Shown piece after piece: positions 1 through 11,100 of a stretch of 64,000 nucleotides of DNA. Position numbers and translations under genes: made by a program. Position 1 is the first letter of the stretch; each line of letters starts with the position of its first letter. Source of the DNA: Volvox africanus (taxonomy: Eukaryota > Chlorophyta > Chlorophyceae > Chlamydomonadales > Volvocaceae); the NCBI GenBank assembly GCA_030268105.1, contig BSDZ01000080.1, positions 5,753,501-5,817,500 on the forward strand, in the 5' to 3' direction. The notes under the pieces were generated by a model. That model was not told the origin of the DNA. It made no database searches and was given only the letters and a program-made list of their open reading frames with translations.

Positions 1-89
1 TTGGTTAGTATCATCACATAACACATTGGGGTCCGTTGCCAGCGGACTGCATGGCATACCCCCTGGACCAGGCGACAGCAAGACAACAC

Positions 90-3000
90 TCAGCGGGCCA
101 TCGCTGGTACTTTGCCCCGCAACGCCATTTGCTGCTGCACCTTTTCCCGCAAAGATACGCTTATATTGTCCGCGGTGCGTGGCAGTGCAGCCCACTCTGA
201 TGCCACACGCGCGCGCACGGTGTCAAAGTCGTCCCACACACCCTCCAGAGGCCCCTTATCATACACCACCCGCAGCAGATTTTCGTGGGGTGCCACCTCG
301 CCACTGTCAGCAGGGAACACAGTCGGGACTCCGTTAACCCGCTTGACCGCTAGGATGCCTGCATTTGATGGCACGGATTGCATCGTTAAAAGCAGCGAAG
401 TACCAAGATCACAGGAGTGAATAACGTAGGCGAGCCGAAGAAACAAGAAAATCCATGTTTAAGTTGCGGAGAGAGAAGGCGTCAACCCATGATGATGATG
501 GATGTGGCGATGATGATGATGACGACGATGATGATGACTCATCGTCGTGCATGAAATAGAAACCCACATCTCAGCGCACTCAAAGTCCCAGCAAATAAGC
601 TGACCGCTGCACAAACATAACGTGCCCCTAAGAAGGCAAGCAATCTCCCGGACTCGTGGTTTCAGGCACGTGTCTGGCCGTGACCCCACAGGGCTCCATC
701 CTCTTTATATTCTCCTGACCTGGAAGTGAGAACTTGCCCGTGTCCGTCTGAGGCTGCTTCATGATGTCTGCCTCCCGGCCGTCTTCGTAGATGATATGGC
801 ACAGCTTGGTAGCGAAGGACATCGTGTCACGGTTGACCTTTTGAAGCAGCCCGCCCCCCATGCCGTAAGACACATTGTCTGCGGCGTAGCCCGCCTCCTC
901 AATGGCCTTCACGGGAAGACAAGGGGAGGCCGGTGAGACAGCGTGGGAAGGGCTGGATAGGCCCCGGGAACAACTACGCTGAGCAAGGAAGAGGCGGCAC
1001 AGGTCAGTTCAGGCAGAGTGAGAAGCAGAGGGCAGACCAACGGTATCCAAGATTTCAGTAGTCAGGTTGCCAATGTTAATTTTGTAGTCGCCGCTAATTA
1101 TATTGTTTTGCACCATATTCCTCTTGATGCTCCCATCATTCCCACCAGCGCCCTCATGAGGACGGCCTCAAGCCGTCCACATACGGAAATGCAATTTAAG
1201 TGTCTTTCCATGCCTGCAGCCGACCTGTCCACAAATCCTACCCTTGAGATCTTCTCCATGGTGAATAGGTCAATACCGTCCCCTTGGATGACTCCACAGC
1301 CCTTGATTACTCGGAAGCCTTTGCTGTTCCAAACACTACCAAACACTTCGTCGGCAGCATTGAGGGCCTGGCGGGCCAAGGGAGGAGATGGCCAGGCGCC
1401 CGAGGAGATGCTGAGCAGGGAAAGTCCAGGATATGTCTCATGCAGACGCCAGGGCAAGAAGGAAAATCCCTAGGCAGGCGGGAAGACTTCTTCAGAGGGC
1501 GAGCATCAACCCCATGACTGGCCCAAGGTGAAATAGATTGGCGGGCAGCCCCAGATCACGGAAGGAGATCCTCGCTCCCTTTTCACGTTCGCTATGTTGC
1601 CCTCGGCCCTGACCCTACCATAAGCACTGCCTCCGTGGGATCCCCACTGTCAGGTCGGAGCACTAGATAACCGCCTCTTGCCACTTTATGAGTGGCAACC
1701 GAGGGAAGCACTTCCGAAAGGGCCTACAGAGGGTTAGCGCGGGACAGAGAACTTGCGCAAATTTACAAGACGAATGGCGTCCGGTGGCAAGAGACTAGAG
1801 CATCAGACAGGGATATATGTTAGGTGAAGATGCATCAGGAAAAGTGCAACAAGATTGGCATCTTGTTTCAACCTTCAAGAAAGCAAGGCACTGACGATTA
1901 CATGCAAAGAGGCAAAGGAATACTTAAGTTTGATCGTCAACATCCATCAGGGCTATTTCTGCAGCATGGCTGACATTCGAACATACTGCACCAGCCAGCA
2001 TATAGCTTCCAAGATTCACAACCAGTTCCATACCTACGGGTCGGCGATCCTTACATAGGGTTTTGTTCTTTTGATCTTAACATAGGGTTTTGTTTAGTGA
2101 CGGGACCCCAACCGTGTTAGCAAGGCCCTGTCCTTACCCACCTTGCAGTAGTCGTAACTGTCCATGACACAAGCGTAAATCCCTGTCCCAAAGTTGTCAA
2201 TCATGTTGGACATGGCCGCCGCCTCCGTAGGCCACGAGGTCATCACGCTGTGCTCCGTTGCAGGGATGGACTGACCAACGGGTCGCCCACCATTCAGCTT
2301 AAACTGCAGGTCATATCCCGACGTGCCACCGTAAAATGTCAATAGACTTGTATTTCAGAAACCCTATCTGTGTTATAAGGAATACATTGATGGTATGGAG
2401 GGTAGCGCTAGTGAACTCTGTTTTTGCCGTCCGTGTTGGGGGATGTTCTGGGTTTCCCAATGTCCGCCCCAGAAAACCAATTGTGTCACCCGGACACGCA
2501 TATCCCCATGAAAGCCTCCGGCGGCACTGTCAACCCTTCCTACCCATGCCGCATTCCTTGCTGTGGCAAATGAGGCATGGCATGCACCCTGATATCGTCT
2601 CCAGCACTTCCCAGATATTGTCCCCAGAACTCCATGTGGTCACTCCAACCGCCCCCATCCCACTCTGTTTCACAAAGCAAACACACGCACGCACACGCAA
2701 GCTTCTATAAATTGCAGATTTCCTTTAATATTTTACCTGCGCATAGAAGGCTGCTGACATGGTGTCCGACGATGTGAAGCTGAGCAAGTGCGCACAGCCG
2801 CCGATAATGGACTGCTCTACGGAGGTGCAGCCTCGGAAGCCGAAGTCCACCAGGCGGCCCTCCACCAGTGGGCTTGAGGTGCCCCCGTCGCTTGTGCGGC
2901 CGAAGGATGCCTCCACCACGTCCCGTGACCGTCGCGATAGAGTGGCAACCGACGTGGGGTACCAGATCATGGTCAACATTGTCTCCAAAAACGTGCACAG

Positions 3001-4422
3001 TGGGCTGTACTCCCCAGTTGCCGTGACCTGGATAGACGAGTCGGATGGAACGAGGAAGTGTTATACGGTAGAACGCAGAGGAAAAATCAAGATTTCCTGG
3101 GTAGGAATATCATTTGCGCCACTGTTAAGCATCAGGCATTCAGCCGCGCGGATTCTGGTACATAGAACAGACCGACTACTTGCAACTACGCCGCTCCGGC
3201 CGCATCCCAGCGAGGAAAGGCATGAGGGAAGGACCTATCGTCAGGGAGCGCGCCAGCTCGTTACCCTGTAAATTCCAGCCCATACAAGAGGAACTGTGCA
3301 TGCGTCCTTCCTCCGTGCCTGTGCCCCTCAATGCAGTCTCCATAACACCACACGCAGCACACGAAACGGCCACCCGGCGTGGCCTAAAGATAACGGCCGG
3401 CTTTCGCAGGGCTGCCTCGACAAGCAGTTCCCCGTGCTGTAGTCCGCAACCAACCATATGTTGCTGCCAAAACGCATCGATTCTGGGCTTCGGCCTTTGG
3501 TTGTTGTGCCCCTTGCGAGGATCCCGTGTCACATATCCATCCACAAGTAGGGAATCCTTGGGAGGGCAATACCGTGTTTCCATTATCTCCCGCTGCTCAG
3601 CAGCCCGTCCTGCTACGCAGAGCACTCATGCACTTGCCACAAGACCGAGCCCACGTACCTGGTAGACCGGCACACGTGCGTGGATGCAGGTACCCTCCGG
3701 GAGTGCCTCCAGTTTTACCGGAAAGAAGCCTGTAATATGAGTGAGAGAGAGGAGAATGACCAGAGGATAGACACCTCTAGGAGGATAACAACTATGTCAA
3801 ACTGATGCACCAACGCATCTGCCCAACCCTACCCCATCTGCCCAGCCCCAGCCCCAGCCGTCCAAGCTGCCTGGCTCGCATGCGAACCCCAACCCCTAGC
3901 AGGCTTGGCAACGGTATCAGCTGTGCAGCGCGGCAAATGTAGATACCCACCGTTGTTCTCCCGAATAAATTTCTCAAAAAGTTGACGAGGAAAGGGGAAA
4001 GGTGTGTAGCCAGGCGACATATGCGTCCTGCGAGTGTTTTGGAATTCGTTAAACGGATCCATGTTGAGAAAATAGTTCAACATACCTAAAAGCCGCGTAC
4101 CTGTAGAACGCTTCGGCCATTTCAACGTCCTCCATGGTCCAAGGCTTGGCAATATAATTATCAACCAGATATCGGATGCCGTAAGATACCATGCGCGTGT
4201 CTGTCTTGTCTTTATTAAATCCTTGGCGAAACTCGCCATACTACAACAAAGGGGACGTGCGCATTATCGCACTGTGTCCATCAGCACCTTGGACTTGGCG
4301 GCATAATCGATGAGGCCTAGCTAACTCACCGCGACCATCTTTTGCGCCTTTGGGTATTGTAGGAAATGTGTAGCTTTGTAGCTGTCGCTGAGCACGCTGA
4401 TGGGCACCCCCAGAGGCAGCAT
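90..4422 (-). CDS. NAMPT: Nicotinamide phosphoribosyltransferase, complete, 10 exons, about 506 aa
   Basis: This enzyme joins nicotinamide and PRPP to make NMN, the committed step of NAD salvage from nicotinamide. Exons that keep frame through GT-AG sites: 4422-4330, 4240-4101, 4027-3951, 3729-3659, 3027-2737, 2303-2142, 1723-1619, 1367-1242, 906-720 and 358-90. The N-terminus reads SDSYKATHFLQYP, the family PRPP/substrate motif. KTDTRMVSYGIRYLV, LEALPEGT and DFGFRG follow. The active-site signatures are PATEHS (catalytic His) and LRPDSGDP (Arg and Asp), then GVIQGDGI and YGMGGGLLQKVNRDT. The length is close to the animal enzyme (491 aa). The ATG at 4422 is the first Met before the conserved block. 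The same frame is open upstream to 4521, where an earlier start would add a basic leader, so a targeted isoform is possible. The exon beginning at 906 has a weak acceptor (tgaag). Confidence 0.93.
483..540. repeat. GAT/GAC trinucleotide microsatellite
   Basis: An imperfect run of gatgatgat / gacgatgat units lies in intron 9 of the NAMPT gene. It has no evident coding role. Confidence 0.8.
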
Positions 4423-5198
4423 TGCTTGGCAAATCACCGCTCTCCTGTATGTAGCTCGAGGAAATACTGACGTGAGCTGCCGATTCATATGGCAAGAACC
4501 ACGATGTTTCAAGTATAACATCCTGGACTATGTTCCAGTAAATGTCGTCGCAGGGCGCTAACCAAGATAAGCCCACTTCACAAGAATATTTACTTATAAG
4601 AAGCCCGTCCGAAAGTCGTCATGAAAATCTGTCTTTGTAAAAATGCCAACTCCGGCGACCGCTAATGGCGGACCGCCTGCGAGTTGCGTATGTCCCTTGA
4701 ATAGACTTGAGCTCGGGTAGCTACCCTGCATCTGTTCGTGCTGTCTTTGTAACTCAGCACCGCAAGAAAACCCAGAGCCGTACGAAATGTACGCCAACCT
4801 GCGTTTCCCAAGTTACTCAAGCAAGTATGCATGACATATGCGTATACAATATATTTCAATACAATATATTTCTCTACTGAAAAGCTGCAGAAACTCTGTA
4901 TTAAGCTCATCCGCCAGCCGCAGGGCGCAAGGATCGAGTCTCCACTTCAACCAGGTTGTCTCGCATGCCTAACGCAATTCGTGTCAGAAACCCTTCAATT
5001 CACCGGTTTTCAATCCCATGTGAGAAACCCTGCAAGAACGACGCTTGAACTTCCAGCGGTTCCCCCGAAGTCCACTCACGACCTACCCTTCCTAATCACA
5101 CATCCTGCGTTACAGAAATCCGACCAGCCTCCTGCTAACCTTGGACAGCAAAACGCTTCGGCAAGAAACTTTTGTCTCCCCCTAAGCCCTTATCAAAC
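4423..5198. other. Intergenic: NAMPT upstream region to DDX1 3' end
   Basis: This interval lies between the NAMPT start and the DDX1 stop, both on the minus strand. It should hold the DDX1 3' UTR and the NAMPT promoter. An AT-rich direct repeat (caatatatttc twice) lies at 4847-4872. I recognise no conserved coding exon. Confidence 0.5.
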
Positions 5199-8100
5199 TC
5201 AGCTTTCGGTGGTCTGCCACCGCTGCTTCAGTCGAAGGAAGCTTGTCTGCACACGCCACTCCAGAGACGCCAGCTGCTGAACATTCTGCGAGATTTGCAC
5301 CATATGCTCAGTCACCTGCGCAGCAGGTGGATACAGAAATGTCCAAGCAAGTTACTCAAAAAACAGCAATCGAACGAGGAAAAGCATACAATGACACTCG
5401 GGGACAGAAACAACAGTAGCCGAAGCTATAGCATCAGCGGCATGAACGTGCGTTAAGGAAAGCATCGTTAAAGACCGCAGTCCTCACACCAACTGCGGAC
5501 GCAAATTAGACGCCATCGAAGAACAACCCGCGGGTGCAGCTGCCAGTGCTCTTCTGGGTTTTGTTGCAGCTAGTCAAGTGCCGCGCCCATGTAGCCCACC
5601 CGTCCCCACACACCTCTAATACATATGCGCACCCACACACACACATACACACACATACACACACACACACATATATATATATACTGCCCACACGGTTCTT
5701 ACTCTGTTCATGCTGGCCACAGGCCCATTCTGAGAGCACATTTCCACGTGCATGCTCGCAAAAGCAATGCACTTCCCAGTCTTTTCGCGGTCCAACCGAC
5801 CTCCCACCAAAAGGGTTCATGTTGGACGAATCATGCAGACAGCAGCTGTGATACATCGATCACTTAAGAGGAACTGGTACGTGCGGGTGACTCTGCCGGT
5901 CAACTGACATACCTCCTTGCTCACACCGCCGCCCCGCTGCTGGCCGTACTTGTCCCCGGCATTTGCCAGTCGTTCCTTCAGCTCGAGCGGCAGAGAGAAG
6001 TCTTCAGTCATGGAGGGGATGGGGCGACCCAACCGCGTCTCAATAGACGCCAGGAATGCTTTCTCATCATACCTAAGGCGGCGGCGTCCAGGATAAACAG
6101 CAGGACATCATAGAAACGTGTGGTCGTGTGCCCCCATACCGGCGGGATGCGGTGAACTCGGAACAACGCAGTGACCCAGTGAGGCTGTACGATCTACAAC
6201 AGGTGACCCGAAACGGGCTCCAGCTTCCAGCACTCCACAACCCAGGCCCTCTCAAGATCCCAGCTCCAGCAACGTCATGCAGATGGTACACTTCCGGGTT
6301 ACGCTAATGCCGCCACGTGGTTATGGCATGCTCGCTGCAACCCTGTCCCCGCAACTGTGTACAAGTTACAGAATGACGTCTTCACACGTATCGCTAATAC
6401 CGTAAAGGGTAAAGTACTCCCCAAGGAGCTCCCTTTGTCATCCAGAAATCCGCCATGTGTAAGATGTGGGCCCACGCCCTTCAATACTCCCATTCCTTTG
6501 CTCCTCTCCCCCTTCACGCTCTTTTCCCACCCTCTCACCAAATGGTATGGCCACCCTTGTCCGTGGTGCGCGTATTAGAGGAGTCCGGCGCCGTCCAGGG
6601 TTTAAGGCCCTTGACGGTGCAGAACCACACCTTCTCTGGTACTTCCGAAACCAGACTGATAGCCAGGCCCATGGTGCCAGCGCGACCCACGCGACCGATC
6701 TGTATGAAAGGTGGGACGCCAGAGGCGGATTAACGTTTGCACTCGAATTTTGACGGATGCGACAAAATGGGGCAGGACGACATGGAGTGGAACGGAGAAG
6801 GCGGTGTGCACATATCCGTGCAGTAATCACCCTCTGATAACTGCCCTGTCACACCCCCGCCGCTGAAAATTATAAAAAAAATTCCTTGTCCCTGCACACC
6901 AGGCTCATCAGCCCTGGACTGGCCGCCTTCCTGACTCCACCCACAAGTATGGAAATAAAATTAAGGAGGAGCAAGGGAGGGGCATGGCTTTGGTGCGACA
7001 CGGGCATGTTGTCTTCGAGGTCTTTGTCTTTCCGCCTCTATTCGTTTCACTTCGTGGAAGCTAGTACAACGGAATAAGTGCATGATTTAGCTCAAGGATT
7101 CCAAATATCGTTTTAGCGACGGAAATAAGCTTAGGGTTGTACACCAAAAGCAGACCAGATCCTTAAATGGTATTACTATGCAAGCCGCTAAATGGTAAGA
7201 CGTATGGAGTTCACTGCATTTTATATCATATCAATGCACTACACTGCGTTTGACTTCAATTCTTCACCAACCCGGTGAATGTAATCCTCGCTCTTGTCTG
7301 GCAGTGCCATGTTGATAACGTACGGCAGCTCCCTGATATCAATTCCCCGTGCCGCCACGTCGGTGCAAATCATAAAACGCACGTCCCCGTCCTTGAAGGC
7401 GGCCAGAGCGGCGCGGCGTTCATCCATGCTGCAGATGGTCAGTTGGAGGCGCGTGGAGGGAAATTGCTGTAGAAAGTGAGGAGTGGTGCTGTCTCAGGTT
7501 AGAGACGTAGGCAAGGACCGGGGAAGGAGGGAGACAGTGGGAGTGGGGTGGGCTAGCCGTCAAAGCAGCAAAAAGAGGAGAGTGGGGGACCGGTTTAGAT
7601 GCGCGAGAGGTAGGCCGATGACGGGGTGTCCTACCTCCGCAATGGACATGCAAAGCATTGGTAAAGGGCAGGAGGGCAAACGTTTTCGCTGCCAGGGGAC
7701 ATTCAGTCTTCAGCTATCTGTCAAGTGACTGACCGGTCTCTTCCCCAGTAGCTCTTGACTTCACTCCCGTGAAACACCATCGCAAACACGATTCTGTTTG
7801 TGGCATACGTCTCCATATTGAGCCATATTGGATCCAAGGCCCACTTTGGCCCCAAAGTGGGCCACACCGCACGTAAGGCCCGCTTCACCAAGTGCTGGTA
7901 CTTCCCTCTCCACCCCATTGCCCGACCCATCCCCTTCCCTCAGCATCTTGATATACACAGACCCCTCTTCACCTTTGCCGTCACCCAGGCATACCTGCGA
8001 TATACGAGGTAGGGTCGGGACCCAGCCCGTTTGCTCACCCACCCAAACCACACACACCTTCTCGCTCCCGCTAGCACCACGCAGCTGTACGGATTTTCCT

Positions 8101-11100
8101 TGCCACTCTCCATCTTGCCCCGAAACCCGCCGCCACCGCCACCACCTCCCAGGTTATTTAGGAATTTTTCCAGATTGTCGCAGTCGTAATTGGTACGGCA
8201 GAAGATGAGGCACTGCTCCATATTGAACGCGTTAATAATGCGTTGCAGCAGCCGCTGTTTGAGGCGCTTGGTTGCCTCAGAAAGACACTCCGGCGTGGAG
8301 GCTGAATTGGGCCCAATGCGATCTAGCGCGTGGCAACCGTCCGTGAACACCTGCACAAAAGGTAGAGAGAGGACAGCAAGAGGAAGGTAAAATGAAAGGT
8401 AAAACCCAATTTGGCAAGAGTTATTTTGCGAGGGTGCTGGGCGCGTCGGGAGGGAACGGGGGAAAGGCGGTTGAGCTATACATATGCTATACATGCTATA
8501 CATATATATCGTGTTCAGGCACGACTGTTATGGCTGCCCGGATGCAGCAACACATCCATCAGGAATTGGGGCCCGCTGTGGATTGACAGGAAGCAGCTGG
8601 ACCAGCTGCGGGCCGGAGGTGAGAAGATTGGCAAGGTGAGAGGTGATAGAAGAGGACCTATATTTTTTCCCACGTCCATGTCACGCCACAGATTGACGCC
8701 ATTACCGCATTAAGCATGTTATAAGAAATAGCTAACACAATACTCGTGTTCAGGCACGACTGTTATGGCGCGACTAATATGCCCCTGGAGATCCAGGTTC
8801 TACCCCGACCGAGAGCGGGCCAAAGACCGTAACGTTAAGGGCAGGGTGTCCCCATGTCGATGGACGGTGACGACCCCAATTAAAGTGACCTGCGAGCTGA
8901 CCAGTAGCGGAGTTGACGCCTTAGTTGATTCGGCAGATTCCGCTGGATGCTGGTGGTGGGTGCTGAACCTGGGAAAACCACTGATTTCGGAGAAGTCGGC
9001 ATGGGAGACTGGATGAGGGTGCCCCGAAACACCGGGGAAGGTAGGGACTGCCAGGTCAGTGGCCACGGGTGATGTACCCCCCTATCCTACACACATATGC
9101 CATATGCCATATCACGTATTATGACTGCCGTAACCCAGCACCGATGCATGTGGCGTCCTGTCCTGTGGCTTACCAAGTTACCTCCCTGCGCGCTCCGCTG
9201 TTTGCCCATTCGCCGCATCATAATGTGTAAATCGTAAAGTGCATCAGTCTCACAAGTCATCGTTCCACCATCTAGTCGTTACCATGCATGCCAAACCCCA
9301 ACCCGCACGACCTCACCCCGTTCTTTTGGAAAAAAACTGTATTACGCCGCACCTCGGGTTTACTCTGAAGCCAGCTGCGGTCCTCACCGGGGTTGACACG
9401 GACCTGCAACCAGGAAGGGTTAAGCGACGGGCCACATCATGGACGATAAACCCTACACCACTTAAGCAAACGACGGGCCCCGAAGAGATCAGTCAGCCCC
9501 AGCGGTGGGCATGTCAGCTGACATAATAAATCAATAACCTGCACGGGTAACCGTCCGTCGCTTACTAGTCACCAGCGTCAACCGGAACGGACCAAGCTGG
9601 CGACGCCGGAGATGTACATCCGAGGAATCTCTGTTAATCCGTGCTCAAATAGATCGAAAATGAAATACGTTCCAGCCTATTTCAGTCCATTACCACCCAG
9701 TTCCATAACCGATGGACGCCGACAGGGTGCGTCAAGCGGAGTACGGAATGACAGCGCGCGCCTTCCTACCCACCAGCACATGATCCACGGTCTCCGGTAC
9801 TGCGTCCTTGCCCTTCAGGTCCACCAGGATAGGGTTGACGCAGATGCGGGCAGCCATGTCCTTCACCTCCGGATTGTGAAGCGTAGCGCTGAACAGGAGC
9901 ACCTTGGGGGTTCAGGTGCACGCGGCGAGGTACAGGCAAGGGGACAATAATTGCGCTTAAGCTCTCCATGCATATTGCGCCTTCTGATGCATGTAAAAAT
10001 GGCAGGGCAGGGAGCAGGGGCCAGGCAGCACGGAGCCAAGACATGAGGCGTAAGCAAGATGTGAAAGGTGTGGGAAATGGCTGCAAGGGACTGAGCGGGG
10101 AGCAGCAAGCCACGGAGCACATCTTCCCTGTACCCCTAGCTTCCTTGGCCTGACTTCGCTGCGCACTTACCCAAACCTTTCTGTGTTTCTGTGTTTGGAG
10201 CCATTGTTGCGTTTTCCGGCTCATCCACCCCCCTACCTGCAACCTATTGACCCCAGTCCCCGCTTTCGGCAGGCGGTTGTAGATCTTGATTATCACGTCC
10301 GGGTTGTCGGCAATCAACCTGAGGAGAGGAAGTGGGTGTGACGAAGAGCAGTGAATCAACACAAGAATTAGGTTCAGATTTGAGCTCCTCGGTTTGAGCT
10401 CGTCGGGCAAAGGGGTTGGATTTGCTGGAGACGCAAATCTCTAGCAAATGGAACGCCATGGCGGGAAGAAGGAGACCTCAAACAGGATCCCGACCGTGTG
10501 GCAAATAAGCAAGTTGGGCGGAGGCATACGCAATGTGGGACGCAGCAGAATTCGTGCAAGGCCACATGTGGGGGTCAACAGAGCCTGTGACGCATCTTCA
10601 CAGCATGATACCTTAATGCGCTCTTCCCCCCCAAAAAAACCCGACCCATTGTCGTGAGGACGAAAAGACACTCACAGCCACTCTCCGTGCGCACCTATCC
10701 GCCTCATCTAGAACATAGAAGCGGACCTGATTACTCGAACGGGGTACGGCGAGGGGCAAGAGAAAGGGCAGACAGAGGATCTAAGCTGGCAAGTTGTCTG
10801 CAACTCGAAGATAAGGAATTCCCGTCCCCCTTATTGCTATAACTCCACCTACGTACCCAAGAAACGCATTCACGTTGACCCTGCCCTTTTCCCACCGACA
10901 ACATCGGTGCAAATACGCGGTTCTTCAGCAGACGTACAATAAAGGCATATACCTATTTGTCACCTTCTTCTCTCCAGCATCCCTACCTCCTCCGACGGTA
11001 TTTTGCCGCTTTCTACAAAGTCGAGGACGCGGCCGGGTGTGCCCACCACGATATCCACACCATCGCGCAGTAATCGGATCTGTGGCGCTATGTCGATTCC

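Noticed and set aside
6073..6291. Extra DDX1 exon containing a CTI(W)-like string near 6280
   Set aside because: The expected TIW-YDE sequence is made exactly by joining 6539 to 6072 through a standard GT-AG intron, so no exon is needed here.
8411..9066. Short frames in the dispersed segment (also at 22426-22724) as a small mobile gene
   Set aside because: The frames are shared only because the DNA is duplicated. In the source locus the segment is a rhomboid exon edge plus intron, and a 3-bp indel and substitutions show no coding constraint.
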